NCBI RefSeq assembly: GCF_030816715.1 | Contig: NZ_JAUSYH010000001.1 | Location: 4,836,001 to 4,900,000 of the forward strand | DNA: 64,000 nucleotides | Origin: Streptomyces achromogenes | Lineage (GTDB): Bacteria > Actinomycetota > Actinomycetes > Streptomycetales > Streptomycetaceae | Reading direction: 5' to 3' | Part shown: positions 8,923 to 16,474 of the stretch, one piece after another | How positions within the stretch are numbered: the stretch's first letter is position 1 | Layout of the letters: each line of letters starts with the position of its first letter | The notes under the pieces: model-generated | Database searches by the model: none | Told to the model about the DNA's origin: nothing | What the model saw: only the letters and a program-made list of their open reading frames with translations | Program-made: the position numbers and the translations under genes

Positions 8923-9265
8923 TGGCATGATCACCCGGTTACCAAGCGTCCTCGATATATGCCCATCAGGTCGGGACTTTGCCCGTCACCTGGTGCGGCT
9001 GGCCCGTAATCGACGGGTCGACGTCGCGTGGGTGCCCGGTTCTCATGCGCGGTCCGTGGGGCCAAATGCGTTATTAAGGTGATCCTCTCGGATGTCCTTG
9101 GTCTCGCGGGCCGTTGAGTCATTTGTACTCCAGGACCCGGACAAGCGGAAGCCCTGGCACCAGTTCTTTACTTTTACTCTCAAACAACAGTGAATTCGAA
9201 GGAAACGGTCATTGTGGAGCGCTGCTTCGCAGGTGACGGCCGGAGAAGGAAGAGCGGCGTCCGCC

Positions 9266-10099
9266 TCAGACCGTTGCCGTCCGGCGCCTGCTGGCGTACC
9301 AGACCAGACCCGCGGTGGCCGCTGCCGCTCCTATGGCCGCCATGGCGACGAGTGCCGGGCGGGGCGGCACGGAGAAGGCGGGGATCCGCTGCTTGAGGCG
9401 CACCGGCCGGTGGAAGTCGAGAATCGGCCAGCCGCGCGCCACGGCCTCGCGCCGCAGCGCCCGGTCCGGGTTCACCGCGTGCGGATGCCCGACCGACTGC
9501 AGCATCGGCAGGTCGGTCGCCGAGTCGCTGTAGGCGTAGCAGCGGGAGAGGTCGTAGCCCTCGGACACGGCCAGCTCCTTGACCGCCTCCGCCTTCGTCG
9601 GACCGTACGCGTAGTACTCCACCTCGCCGGTGAAGCAGCCGTCCTCGCCCACGACCATCCGGGTGGCGACCACGCGGTCAGCCCCGAGCAGCTCGCCGAT
9701 CGGCTCGACCACCTCGGCGCCCGAGGTGGAGACGATGACCACGTCACGGCCGGCGACGTGGTGCTCCTCGATCAGTGATGCCGCCTCGTCGTAGATGAGG
9801 GGGTCGATCAGGTCGTGAAGGGTCTCGGCCACGATCTCCTTGACCTGTTGGACGTTCCAGCCGCGCACGAGGGCGGACAGGTACTCGCGAGTCCGCTCCA
9901 TCTGGTCGTGGTCCATGCCGCCGACGAGGAAGACGAACTGGGCGTATGCGGTGCGCAAGGCCGCCCGGCGGTTGATCAGCCCGCCTTGGTAGAAGGACTT
10001 GCTGAAGGTGAGCGTGCTCGACTTCGCAATGACCGTCTTGTCCAGGTCAAAGAAGGCCGCTGTGCGGGGCAAGGAGTGGTTTTCCACAACCAAGAGCAT
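9266..10099 (-). CDS. HAD-IB family phosphatase with C-terminal membrane anchor
   Basis: 277-residue haloacid-dehalogenase phosphatase of the phosphoserine-phosphatase-like (IB) group. Motif I is FFDLDKT, with its nucleophile Asp near residue 20. Motif II is VIVSTSG, and motif IV is YSDSATDLPML. The C-terminus ends in a hydrophobic helix and then an Arg-rich end (YASRRR), so it is probably anchored with the catalytic part in the cytoplasm. Substrate unknown. It sits divergently beside ssd, the same arrangement as SCO3558/SCO3557 as remembered; relatives carry labels linked to morphological differentiation. The start is the ATG at 10099; it has no Shine-Dalgarno and may be leaderless. Confidence 0.88.
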   Translation of the reverse strand: MLLVVENHSLPRTAAFFDLDKTVIAKSSTLTFSKSFYQGGLINRRAALRTAYAQFVFLVGGMDHDQMERTREYLSALVRGWNVQQVKEIVAETLHDLIDPLIYDEAASLIEEHHVAGRDVVIVSTSGAEVVEPIGELLGADRVVATRMVVGEDGCFTGEVEYYAYGPTKAEAVKELAVSEGYDLSRCYAYSDSATDLPMLQSVGHPHAVNPDRALRREAVARGWPILDFHRPVRLKQRIPAFSVPPRPALVAMAAIGAAAATAGLVWYASRRRTATV

Positions 10100-10233
10100 A
10101 GGGGCAGCCCATTCGGCGTAAGGTGGGCGCGTGGGTTTGCCTGAGAGGGCTCTCGGGTACACCATGGAAGTCACGGATCGTTCGCGACCGTGCTAACCCG
10201 GTCCGGCTCCTCCCCCCCCGAGTCGGCCGTGGA

Positions 10234-10268
10234 GACGACCCCCGCTCTCCCCCCCGGCGGGGGTCGTC
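10234..10268. terminator. Perfect 12-bp hairpin
   Basis: GACGACCCCCGC pairs with GCGGGGGTCGTC across an 11-nt C-rich loop. The gene it serves is unknown. Confidence 0.5.
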
Positions 10269-10318
10269 GCATGTCCGGGTGGGTTTTCTCCTTCTGAACG
10301 CGGCGGGTGCACCGTTTC

Positions 10319-10338
10319 GAGGCGGCTACGGCCGCCTC
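10319..10338 (+). terminator. Hairpin with UACG loop followed by TTTC
   Basis: GAGGCGGC/GCCGCCTC stem with a stable UNCG-type loop, then TTTC. It looks like the end of a short plus-strand transcript, but no gene lies immediately upstream. Confidence 0.5.
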
Positions 10339-10680
10339 TTTCGCATGCCCGCACACCGTCACGGTCCGTAGTCGTCGGACTGCTCTGCGGAGGTCGCGCG
10401 GGAGATGGTGCGGTGCTCACCGGTATGGGTGATGGCGATATTCACAACTCTCCGCTCGTCCACAGTTTTCCACCAAGATCCACATGATTTCCGGGTTCGT
10501 CGCACCGTGATTCCCACGCCTCCGCTCGGGCCGGCTTCACATGGCCGGTTCCGTTTGCCGGACGCCTGCCGCCGGTTTCCGGTGGCCGCTCATACGGGGA
10601 CCGCATGCCGGTTCCCCGCGCATTGGTGAATCACGGGACCGCAGACACTGCGCGACCCGCAGTGAAGGGGGATGGAAAGC

Positions 10681-11784
10681 ATGACCGGAGCCGTCACACA
10701 CGAGCCGCCGCCCACCACCGGAGGGCGCCCGGGCAAACCTCTGATCGTCACGGAGGATCCGGACCTCCTCGACGACCTGCTGCGCCTGTGCGCCGCGGCC
10801 GGCGCCACACCGGAGGTGCACCACTCGACGCCGGAGCGCCGGGGCATCTGGGAGTCCGCGCCGCTCGTCCTGGTCGGCGACGACGCGGCACGCCGCGTGC
10901 GCGGGGCCGCCCGCCGACGTGGGGTGGTCCTCGTCGGTCGCGACCAGGACGACTCGGGGGTGTGGCAGCGCGCCGTGGAGATCGGCGCCGACCACGTCCT
11001 GATGCTTCCCGACGGCGAGCAGTGGCTGGTCGACCGCATCGCCGACGTCGCCGAGGGCATCGGCCGGCCCGCCCTCACCGTCGGCGTGATCGGCGGTCGC
11101 GGCGGCGCGGGAGCGTCCACCCTCGCCTGCGCCCTCGCCGTCACCTCGGCACGCGAGGGGCTGCGCACCCTGCTGGTGGACGCCGACCCACTGGGCGGTG
11201 GACTCGACGTGCTTCTCGGCGGCGAGAGCGCCGAGGGCCTGCGCTGGCCCGCCTTCGCCGCCTCACGGGGGCGGGTCGGCGGCGGCGCCCTGGAGGAGTC
11301 GCTGCCCCGACTGCACTCCCTGCGTGTCCTGAGCTGGGACCGAGGCGACTGCGTCGCCATCGCGCCCCAGGCCGTACGCGCGGTGCTCGCGGCGGCCCGA
11401 CGCAGGGGCGGCACGGTCGTCGTCGACCTGCCACGCCGTATCGACGACTCGGGTGCCGAGGTTCTGGCCCAGCTCGACCTCGGCCTCCTCGTGGTCCCCG
11501 CCGAACTGCGCGCCGTCGCCGCAGCCGGGCGCGTGGCCTCCGCCGTCGGCATGGTCCTGCGCGACCTGCGGGTGGCGGTGCGCGGCCCCTACGGACCGGG
11601 GCTCGACGACGGTGAGGTGTCCCGCCTGCTCGGGCTGCCGCTGGCCGGCGAGGTGCCCGTCGAGACGAGCCTGCTGCGTCCGGACGGCGGTAAGGCGCCG
11701 CCGGGTGCGACCGCGCGCGGGCCCCTCGCCCGCTTCTGCAAGGAGTTCTGGGAGCGGGCGCTGACCGAGACGGGCAGGTCATGA
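10681..11784 (+). CDS. ssd: Septum site-determining / TadZ-like ATPase
   Basis: 367-residue MinD/CpaE-like protein. The N-terminal 130 residues look like a degenerate receiver domain. The ATPase domain follows with a deviant P-loop VIGGRGGAGAST, where Ala-Gly-Ala replaces the usual Gly-Lys. LLVDADPLGGGLD comes next. Ssd-type proteins in actinobacteria affect septum placement, and TadZ/CpaE relatives localise Tad pili. Its position as first gene of a Tad operon supports the second role. The start is the ATG at 10681 with AAGGGGG nine bases upstream. The ATG at 10672 overlaps that site and is unlikely. It overlaps the next gene by four bases (ATGA), so translation is probably coupled. Confidence 0.88.
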   Translation: MTGAVTHEPPPTTGGRPGKPLIVTEDPDLLDDLLRLCAAAGATPEVHHSTPERRGIWESAPLVLVGDDAARRVRGAARRRGVVLVGRDQDDSGVWQRAVEIGADHVLMLPDGEQWLVDRIADVAEGIGRPALTVGVIGGRGGAGASTLACALAVTSAREGLRTLLVDADPLGGGLDVLLGGESAEGLRWPAFAASRGRVGGGALEESLPRLHSLRVLSWDRGDCVAIAPQAVRAVLAAARRRGGTVVVDLPRRIDDSGAEVLAQLDLGLLVVPAELRAVAAAGRVASAVGMVLRDLRVAVRGPYGPGLDDGEVSRLLGLPLAGEVPVETSLLRPDGGKAPPGATARGPLARFCKEFWERALTETGRS

Positions 11785-12986
11785 GCGCGCCGCTCGGCCT
11801 CGAACGGACGAGCGAGGCCGGGGCGTTGCTGGACGGCGTACGCCGGTGGCTCGCCGAGAGCGGGGCGGACCCGACTCCCGCGCGCGTGGCGCAGGCCCTT
11901 CGCGAACAGGGCCGGGTCCTCGGGGACGCGGAAGTCCTCGGGGCGGCCGAGCATCTGCGCAGCGAACTGATCGGCAGTGGCCCTCTGGAGCCGCTGCTGG
12001 CCGACCCCAGGGTGACGGACGTACTGGTCTCCGCCCCGGACCGGGTGTGGGTCGACCGCGGCGGCGGCCTCGAACCGACCGGTGTCTCCTTCCCGGACGC
12101 GGCGGCCGTGCGACGCCTCGCGCAGCGGCTGGCGGCGGTGGCCGGACGGCGGCTGGACGACGCCCGCCCATGGGTCGACGCCCGGCTGCCGGACGGGACG
12201 CGACTGCACGCGGTGCTGCCCCCGGTGGCCGTCGGCTGCACCTGCCTGTCGCTGCGCGTCGCGCGGCCCCGCGCCTTCACGCTCGAGGAACTGGAAGCCG
12301 CCGGCACGGTCCCGCCGGGTGGCGAGCGGGTGCTGCGGGCCCTGCTGCGAGCCCGATTGTCCTTCCTGGTGAGCGGTGGGACGGGGAGCGGCAAGACGAC
12401 CTTGCTGAGTGCGCTCCTCGGCCTGGTCGGGCCAGGGGAGCGGATCGTCCTGGCGGAGGACTCGGCGGAGCTGCGACCGGATCACCCGCACGTAGTCCGC
12501 ATGGAGAGCAGGCCCGCCAACCAGGAGGGGGCGGGGCTCGTCACGCTCGAGGACCTGGTGCGCCAGGCCCTGCGAATGCGGCCGGACCGGCTTGTCGTGG
12601 GCGAGGTGCGAGGGCGGGAGGTCGTCGATCTGCTGGCCGCGCTCAACACGGGCCACCAGGGCGGCTGCGGCACGGTCCACGCCAACGCCGCAGGCGATGT
12701 CCCCGCCCGGCTGGAGGCGCTCGGTACGGCGGCCGGGCTCGACCGGGTCGCCCTGCACAGCCAGTTGGCGGCAGCCCTGTCGGTGGTCCTGCATCTGGCA
12801 CGCGACCCGGCGGGCCGACGGCGGATCGCGGAGGTGCACGTGCTGGAACGGGATCTGTCCGGATTGGTGCGGACCGTGCCGGCACTGCGCTGGACGCCCG
12901 AGGCCTTCGCTCGCGAACGGGGGTGGGAGCGGCTGCGGGAGCTGCTGCGGAGCGAGGAGGACGACGAGTCGAGCGATGAGGAGTGA
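11781..12986 (+). CDS. tadA: Tad pilus / type II secretion ATPase (TadA/CpaF family)
   Basis: 401-residue hexameric secretion ATPase that powers Flp pilus assembly at the cytoplasmic membrane. The Walker A is SGGTGSGKTTL (about residue 197). An acidic LAEDSAEL follows, then the Asp/His-box region and the GTVHANAAGD motif with its conserved His. The N-terminal lead-in (LLADPRVTDVLV, then VWVDRGGGLE) is typical of CpaF. It is cotranscribed with ssd by a four-base overlap. A 264-bp spacer with tandem repeats separates it from the membrane genes. All expected motifs are intact. Confidence 0.95.
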   Translation: MSAPLGLERTSEAGALLDGVRRWLAESGADPTPARVAQALREQGRVLGDAEVLGAAEHLRSELIGSGPLEPLLADPRVTDVLVSAPDRVWVDRGGGLEPTGVSFPDAAAVRRLAQRLAAVAGRRLDDARPWVDARLPDGTRLHAVLPPVAVGCTCLSLRVARPRAFTLEELEAAGTVPPGGERVLRALLRARLSFLVSGGTGSGKTTLLSALLGLVGPGERIVLAEDSAELRPDHPHVVRMESRPANQEGAGLVTLEDLVRQALRMRPDRLVVGEVRGREVVDLLAALNTGHQGGCGTVHANAAGDVPARLEALGTAAGLDRVALHSQLAAALSVVLHLARDPAGRRRIAEVHVLERDLSGLVRTVPALRWTPEAFARERGWERLRELLRSEEDDESSDEE

Positions 12987-13006
12987 GCGGTGGGGAGGGA
13001 GCCGTG

Positions 13007-13099
13007 ATGAGTGAGGAGGGCGACGAGGCGAAGGGCGCTGCGAGAGGGGGTGTTGAGCGCGGTGGGACGGGTGGGGCGAGCGGAGGCCGCGCTCAGTGA
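13007..13099 (+). CDS. Possible 30-residue small ORF
   Basis: An ATG preceded by GGGGAGGGAGCCGTG opens a 30-codon reading frame starting MSEEGDEAKG and rich in Gly, Glu and Arg. It lies in the tadA-tadB spacer. The ribosome binding site is good but the composition looks random. It could be translational filler or a decayed gene end. Confidence 0.2.
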   Translation: MSEEGDEAKGAARGGVERGGTGGASGGRAQ

Positions 13100-13138
13100 G
13101 GGGGGAGATGCCGGCGACAGGCGGGAGAGCTGTGGCCC

Positions 13139-13247
13139 GCTGACGGGTGGGCAAGGCAGACACCTGTGACGGATGAGGAAAGGCAAAGACCCGTGACGGG
13201 TGAGGAAGAGGAGAGGGCTGTGACGAGCGACGAAGGGGTGGGCGGGT
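13139..13247 (+). repeat. 27-bp imperfect tandem repeat upstream of the TadB gene
   Basis: Four units begin near 13139, 13166, 13193 and 13220, spaced exactly 27 bp. The last three each start GTGACG followed by a purine-rich AGGAA-type segment, and the true gene start at 13248 has the same look. They resemble duplicated translation-initiation regions. Confidence 0.7.
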
Positions 13248-13250
13248 GTG

Positions 13251-14117
13251 ATGAGTGAGATGCCCATGGCTGCTGCCGTGGCCTGTGCCGGGGCGGCGGC
13301 CTGGTTGACGGGCGGACCGTACGCGGGAGCCAGGAGGGCGCAGTTGCTGCTCGCCGGAGGCGGAGTGGTCGGCGGTGGGCCGCCCCCGCCCTGGCGGCAG
13401 CTGACCGGCGAGCTGCGCCGCAGGCTCCGGGGGCGGTGGCGGCCCGAATGGTGGGCGCCGGTCGCCGGCCTGATCCTCGCGGTGCTGGGCGGTTCCGCAC
13501 TGCCGCTCGTCGCGGGGGCGGCCGGAGTGCCCTTGCTGCGCCGGGCGCGGCGGGCCGCCGAGGCGCGACGGGCGGGGGAACGTCGAGGCGATGCGGTGAT
13601 CGCGCTGTGCGCGGCGCTCGCGGGGGAGGTGCTCGCGGGCCGGCAGCCCGGGGAGGCGTTGCAGTGGGCCGCGCGGGACTCGGGCGGGCTGGGCGAGGCG
13701 CAGCCCATGGTGCTGGCGGCGGCGCGATTCGGCGGCGACGTGCCCCGGGCCCTGGCGCTGGCCGCGCGGTCGCCGGGAGCCGAGGGGCTGTTGGGACTCG
13801 CCGCGTGTTGGCGCGTTGCCGTGGACCAGGGCGCGGGTCTCGCGGCCGGACTCGACCGACTTGAGGCTGCGTTGCGAGCGGAACGGGACCAACGAGCGGA
13901 TCTGCGAGCCCAGCTGGCAGGACCTCGCGCCACGGTGGTGATGCTGGCCGGCCTGCCGGTCCTGGGGCTGCTGCTGGGCGCCGCGCTCGGCGCCGACCCC
14001 CTGCACGTCCTGCTGCACACCGGAGCGGGGTTGGGCTGTCTGCTCGTCGGCGGAGTGCTGGAGGGCGCCGGGGCGTGGTGGGCACTGCGGATCGTGCGCA
14101 AGGCGGAGGCGACGTGA
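13251..14117 (+). CDS. Tad pilus inner-membrane platform protein (TadB-like)
   Basis: 288-residue type II secretion F-domain protein. An N-terminal helix is followed by a basic stretch, a hydrophobic pair near residues 65-95, the cytoplasmic helical F domain (about 105-220) and two C-terminal membrane helices around 230-280. With the TadC-like protein it should form the inner-membrane platform that the TadA ATPase drives. The start is the ATG at 13251; a GTG one codon earlier is possible. Ala/Gly/Arg-rich composition is normal for Streptomyces versions, which are divergent from Gram-negative TadB. Confidence 0.8.
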   Translation: MSEMPMAAAVACAGAAAWLTGGPYAGARRAQLLLAGGGVVGGGPPPPWRQLTGELRRRLRGRWRPEWWAPVAGLILAVLGGSALPLVAGAAGVPLLRRARRAAEARRAGERRGDAVIALCAALAGEVLAGRQPGEALQWAARDSGGLGEAQPMVLAAARFGGDVPRALALAARSPGAEGLLGLAACWRVAVDQGAGLAAGLDRLEAALRAERDQRADLRAQLAGPRATVVMLAGLPVLGLLLGAALGADPLHVLLHTGAGLGCLLVGGVLEGAGAWWALRIVRKAEAT

Positions 14118-14193
14118 GCGGGGCCCGGCCGGGTGCGGACCGCGGCCGCGGGAGACGGGCGATGCGGACGGGAGCGATGTGGACGGAGGGGAC

Positions 14194-15015
14194 ATGAGCG
14201 GGGAAGTTGTCCACAGGCTGGGGGTGGCCGTGGGGATCGTGTCGGCCCTGTGGTGGTCGGTGCGGCGGCTGGCGGCCGTGCGGCGCGAGCGCGGGGCCCG
14301 TCGGAGGCTGACCGTGCTGCTGACCTCGGACACGGCGTCGGATCCGGCGTTCGGGTCGACGTCGGACAGACGGCGTCCCGGGCCACGGGAGGTCGTACGG
14401 CAGCGGCTTCCGGAAGTGCTCGTGGCAGCGCTCGTGGTGGGCGCCGGATGGGTGGCGGTCGGTGGAGTCGCGGGCCTCGCCCTGGGGTTGACGGGCGCGG
14501 TGGGCCTGGGGCGGTGGCGACGTCGGGAGCGGGCCACGGGTACGGCGAGCGAGGACGACGCCGGGCTCGCCGCACGGCAGCTCCCGCTCGCCGCGGATCT
14601 GCTGGCCGCGTGCATCACGGCGGGGGCCGGACCCGTGATCGCGGCACAGGCGGTCGGCGAGGCCCTGGGCGGTCCGGTCGGGAACGGGCTGGCGCGCGGC
14701 GCGGCCGAGATACGGCTGGGCGGCGAACCGGGCACCGCCTGGAGGAGGTTGGCCTCGACGCCGGGCGCGGCGGCGTTGGCCGGACTGTTGGAGAGAGCTG
14801 ACGTGTCGGGTCTGCCGGCCGCCGCGCCTGTCGCCCGGCTCGCCGCCGACACCCGGGCCGGCTGGGCACGCGCGGCGACGGCTCGGGCCCGGCGGGCGGC
14901 CGTCATGGTCACCGCGCCTGTGGGCCTGTGCTTCCTTCCCGCCTTCATCGCGGTCGGTGTGCTGCCGATCGTGCTCGGACTGGCGGGGGGAGTGCTGGGA
15001 GGAGGTGGGCCGTGA
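14194..15015 (+). CDS. Tad pilus inner-membrane platform protein (TadC-like)
   Basis: 273-residue second F-domain membrane protein of the Tad system. One N-terminal helix, hydrophobic segments near residues 85-115, a cytoplasmic helical domain (about 130-230) and a C-terminal hydrophobic stretch starting VMVTAPVGLCFLPAF are visible. The start is the ATG at 14194 with GGAGGGGAC just before it. Pairing of two F-domain proteins after a CpaF ATPase is the standard Tad order. Weak conservation makes the exact TadB/TadC labels uncertain, but the role is clear from context. Confidence 0.78.
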   Translation: MSGEVVHRLGVAVGIVSALWWSVRRLAAVRRERGARRRLTVLLTSDTASDPAFGSTSDRRRPGPREVVRQRLPEVLVAALVVGAGWVAVGGVAGLALGLTGAVGLGRWRRRERATGTASEDDAGLAARQLPLAADLLAACITAGAGPVIAAQAVGEALGGPVGNGLARGAAEIRLGGEPGTAWRRLASTPGAAALAGLLERADVSGLPAAAPVARLAADTRAGWARAATARARRAAVMVTAPVGLCFLPAFIAVGVLPIVLGLAGGVLGGGGP

Positions 15016-15106
15016 CGACGCGACGCGCATGAGCCGCCGGACGACAAGAGATCGACGCAACTGAACTGAACTCAGCCGAACTGAACCGGAAATCACGGGG
15101 GTTGTA

Positions 15107-15337
15107 ATGAACAGGATGACGGCACGGGTGGTACGGACGCTGCGGGCAAGGCTGCTCGCCCTGGTGTGCGGGGCGCAGGGGGCACGGAGGGACGCGGGAA
15201 TGGTGACGTCCGAGTACGCGATGGGGATCGTGGCGGCCGTCGGCTTCGCGGTGCTCCTCTACCAGGTGGTGACGAGCGATGTGGTGGCGGAGCAATTGCA
15301 GGCGCTCGTGAAGCGGGCGCTCAGTGCGGGCGCGTAG
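15107..15337 (+). CDS. Flp-like pilin (DUF4244 type)
   Basis: 76-residue pilin subunit. An Arg-rich leader is followed by a type IV prepilin-like cleavage site: Gly, then MVTSE with Glu at +5. A single hydrophobic helix begins YAMGIVAAVGFAVLLY. These are the hallmarks of proteins processed by a prepilin peptidase and packed into a pilus. No peptidase gene is in the window. The ribosome binding site GGGGGTTGTA is close to the ATG. The next gene starts 14 bases before its stop, so the two are translationally linked. It is probably the major pilin. Confidence 0.85.
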   Translation: MNRMTARVVRTLRARLLALVCGAQGARRDAGMVTSEYAMGIVAAVGFAVLLYQVVTSDVVAEQLQALVKRALSAGA

Positions 15338-15833
15338 GTACGGGGGCGAGCCCCCGCGCGGGCGCCGGCGGCAGCGCGGCCGCGGGGACCGCGGGTTCGT
15401 GACGGCGGAGTCGGCCGTGGTGCTGCCGGTGGTGGTCGTTTTCGCGATGTCGCTGGTCTGGGGGCTGCTCGTCATGTCAGCCCAGATCCAGTGCGTGGAC
15501 GCGGCCAGGGCCGGCGCTCGGGCCGCGGCCCGGCAGGATCCGTCCGATGCGGTGCTCGAGGTGGCCCGCGTCACCGCACCGCGCGGGGCGCGGGTGACCG
15601 TCGGCAGGGAGGGCGACCAGGTGCGCGTGGTGGTCGTGGCGAAGCCGCCGGGGTTGCGCGGGCTGCCCTTCGAGGTACGGGAGGAGGCAGTGGCAGCCGC
15701 GGAGGAGGCCGTGGGGGACCCAGGGAGCGTAGAGGCCCCGGGGGCCCCGGAGGGCTCAGGGGCGCTGGGGAGCACCGGAAGCGCGGACGATGCTTCGGGC
15801 GCTGCCGCCCAGGGCGCGGAGGAGGGCTCATGA
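15324..15833 (+). CDS. TadE-like pseudopilin
   Basis: 169-residue minor pilin-like protein. A basic N-terminus leads to the same prepilin pattern (Gly, then FVTAE with Glu at +5) and a hydrophobic helix starting VVLPVVVVFAM. A short extracytoplasmic domain follows, with a Gly/Ala/Ser-rich tail from about residue 125. The GTG start overlaps the pilin gene in a different frame. The stop overlaps the next ATG (ATGA). Its role in pilus assembly is inferred from family and operon position. Confidence 0.78.
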   Translation: MRARRYGGEPPRGRRRQRGRGDRGFVTAESAVVLPVVVVFAMSLVWGLLVMSAQIQCVDAARAGARAAARQDPSDAVLEVARVTAPRGARVTVGREGDQVRVVVVAKPPGLRGLPFEVREEAVAAAEEAVGDPGSVEAPGAPEGSGALGSTGSADDASGAAAQGAEEGS

Positions 15834-16474
15834 GCCGCCTCGGCCGCTTCGGAGAGCACGCGAGGAGCCTCCGCCGCCTCGGAGCGCACAGAGGCCGTCT
15901 CCGTGGCCTCGCGGCCCACCGGCGCGGGGGAGGGGATCGCGGCTCCGCCACCGTCTGGAGCGTGGGTGCGATCGCCGTGCTGTGCGTAGTGTTCGGCGCG
16001 GTACTCGCCCTCGGGCAGGCCGTGACGTCCCGGCACCGGGCCGCGGGCGGTGCCGACCTCGCGGCGCTCGCGGCGGCGGACCACTGGTCGGACGGCGCCG
16101 ACCGGGCCTGTGCTCGAGCGGACCGGGTGGCCCGGGCGCAACGCGCGCGGCTGGTGCGGTGCTCCGTGGTCGGCCAGATCTCGGACGTGACGGCGGCCTC
16201 GGGACGCGGACCGTTCGCGGCCGAGGTCAGGGCGCGGGCGGGACCGCCGGAGGCGGTGGTGCTTCCGGCGCCTCAACCGCCGCGGACACTCCCGGCTCCT
16301 CCCGCGGACGCACTTCCGGCTCCTCCTGCGGCCGCATTCCCGGTTCAGCCTGCGGACGCACTTCCGGCGCAGTCTGCGGACGCTTTGCCGTCTCCTCCTG
16401 CGCGGTCGGTCCCGCCGTCTCTTCCACGGCCGGTTCCGGTTTCTCCTGCGGAGCCTCCCGCAGGAGTTCCGTGA
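15830..16474 (+). CDS. TadG-like / Rv3654c-type secreted protein
   Basis: Up to 214 residues. An Arg-rich N-terminus precedes DRGSATVWSVG and a hydrophobic helix, then a short domain with a Cys pair (RACARADR and RLVRCSVV). These match helicase-secretion-neighbourhood TadE-like proteins of actinobacteria. The conserved part ends near residue 130 (FAAEVRARAGPP). The remaining 80 residues are Pro/Ala-rich and lie antisense over the 3' end of the helicase gene on the opposite strand. Homologues usually stop soon after the conserved part, so this tail may be a recent extension or an artefact of a lost stop codon. Confidence 0.65.
   Translation: MSRLGRFGEHARSLRRLGAHRGRLRGLAAHRRGGGDRGSATVWSVGAIAVLCVVFGAVLALGQAVTSRHRAAGGADLAALAAADHWSDGADRACARADRVARAQRARLVRCSVVGQISDVTAASGRGPFAAEVRARAGPPEAVVLPAPQPPRTLPAPPADALPAPPAAAFPVQPADALPAQSADALPSPPARSVPPSLPRPVPVSPAEPPAGVP

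Larger units (their letters stand above)
8862..9180 (-). ncRNA. Candidate 6S-like RNA locus (scr3559-type)
   Basis: The gap between the Fic-like gene and the HAD phosphatase gene has no credible ORF but is clearly structured. On the minus strand it ends in a U-run terminator, preceded by a perfect 13-bp inverted repeat (arms 8895-8907 and 8910-8922). An AT-rich promoter-like stretch lies at about 9160-9195. In S. coelicolor the 6S-like RNA scr3559 maps between SCO3558 and SCO3559, which appear to be the orthologues of the two flanking genes. Strand and 3' end are inferred from the terminator; the 5' end is a guess, and the real RNA may be nearer 200 nt. 6S RNA binds RNA polymerase holoenzyme. 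Confidence 0.45.
10100..10680. other. Divergent HAD/ssd intergenic region with two strong hairpins
   Basis: 581 bp without a supported gene. It contains a perfect 12-bp stem at 10234-10268 and a compact terminator-like hairpin at 10319-10338, then a relatively AT-rich stretch around 10430-10510 that probably holds the ssd promoter. The two hairpins could bound a small RNA on the plus strand, but nothing proves it. Confidence 0.4.

Noticed and set aside
11589..15047. A very long open frame on the minus strand (over 1100 codons), with others of similar length opposite tmk and topA
   Set aside because: They mirror well-supported plus-strand genes in the complementary GC-rich frame, have Arg/Pro/Ser-biased composition and show no domain motifs.
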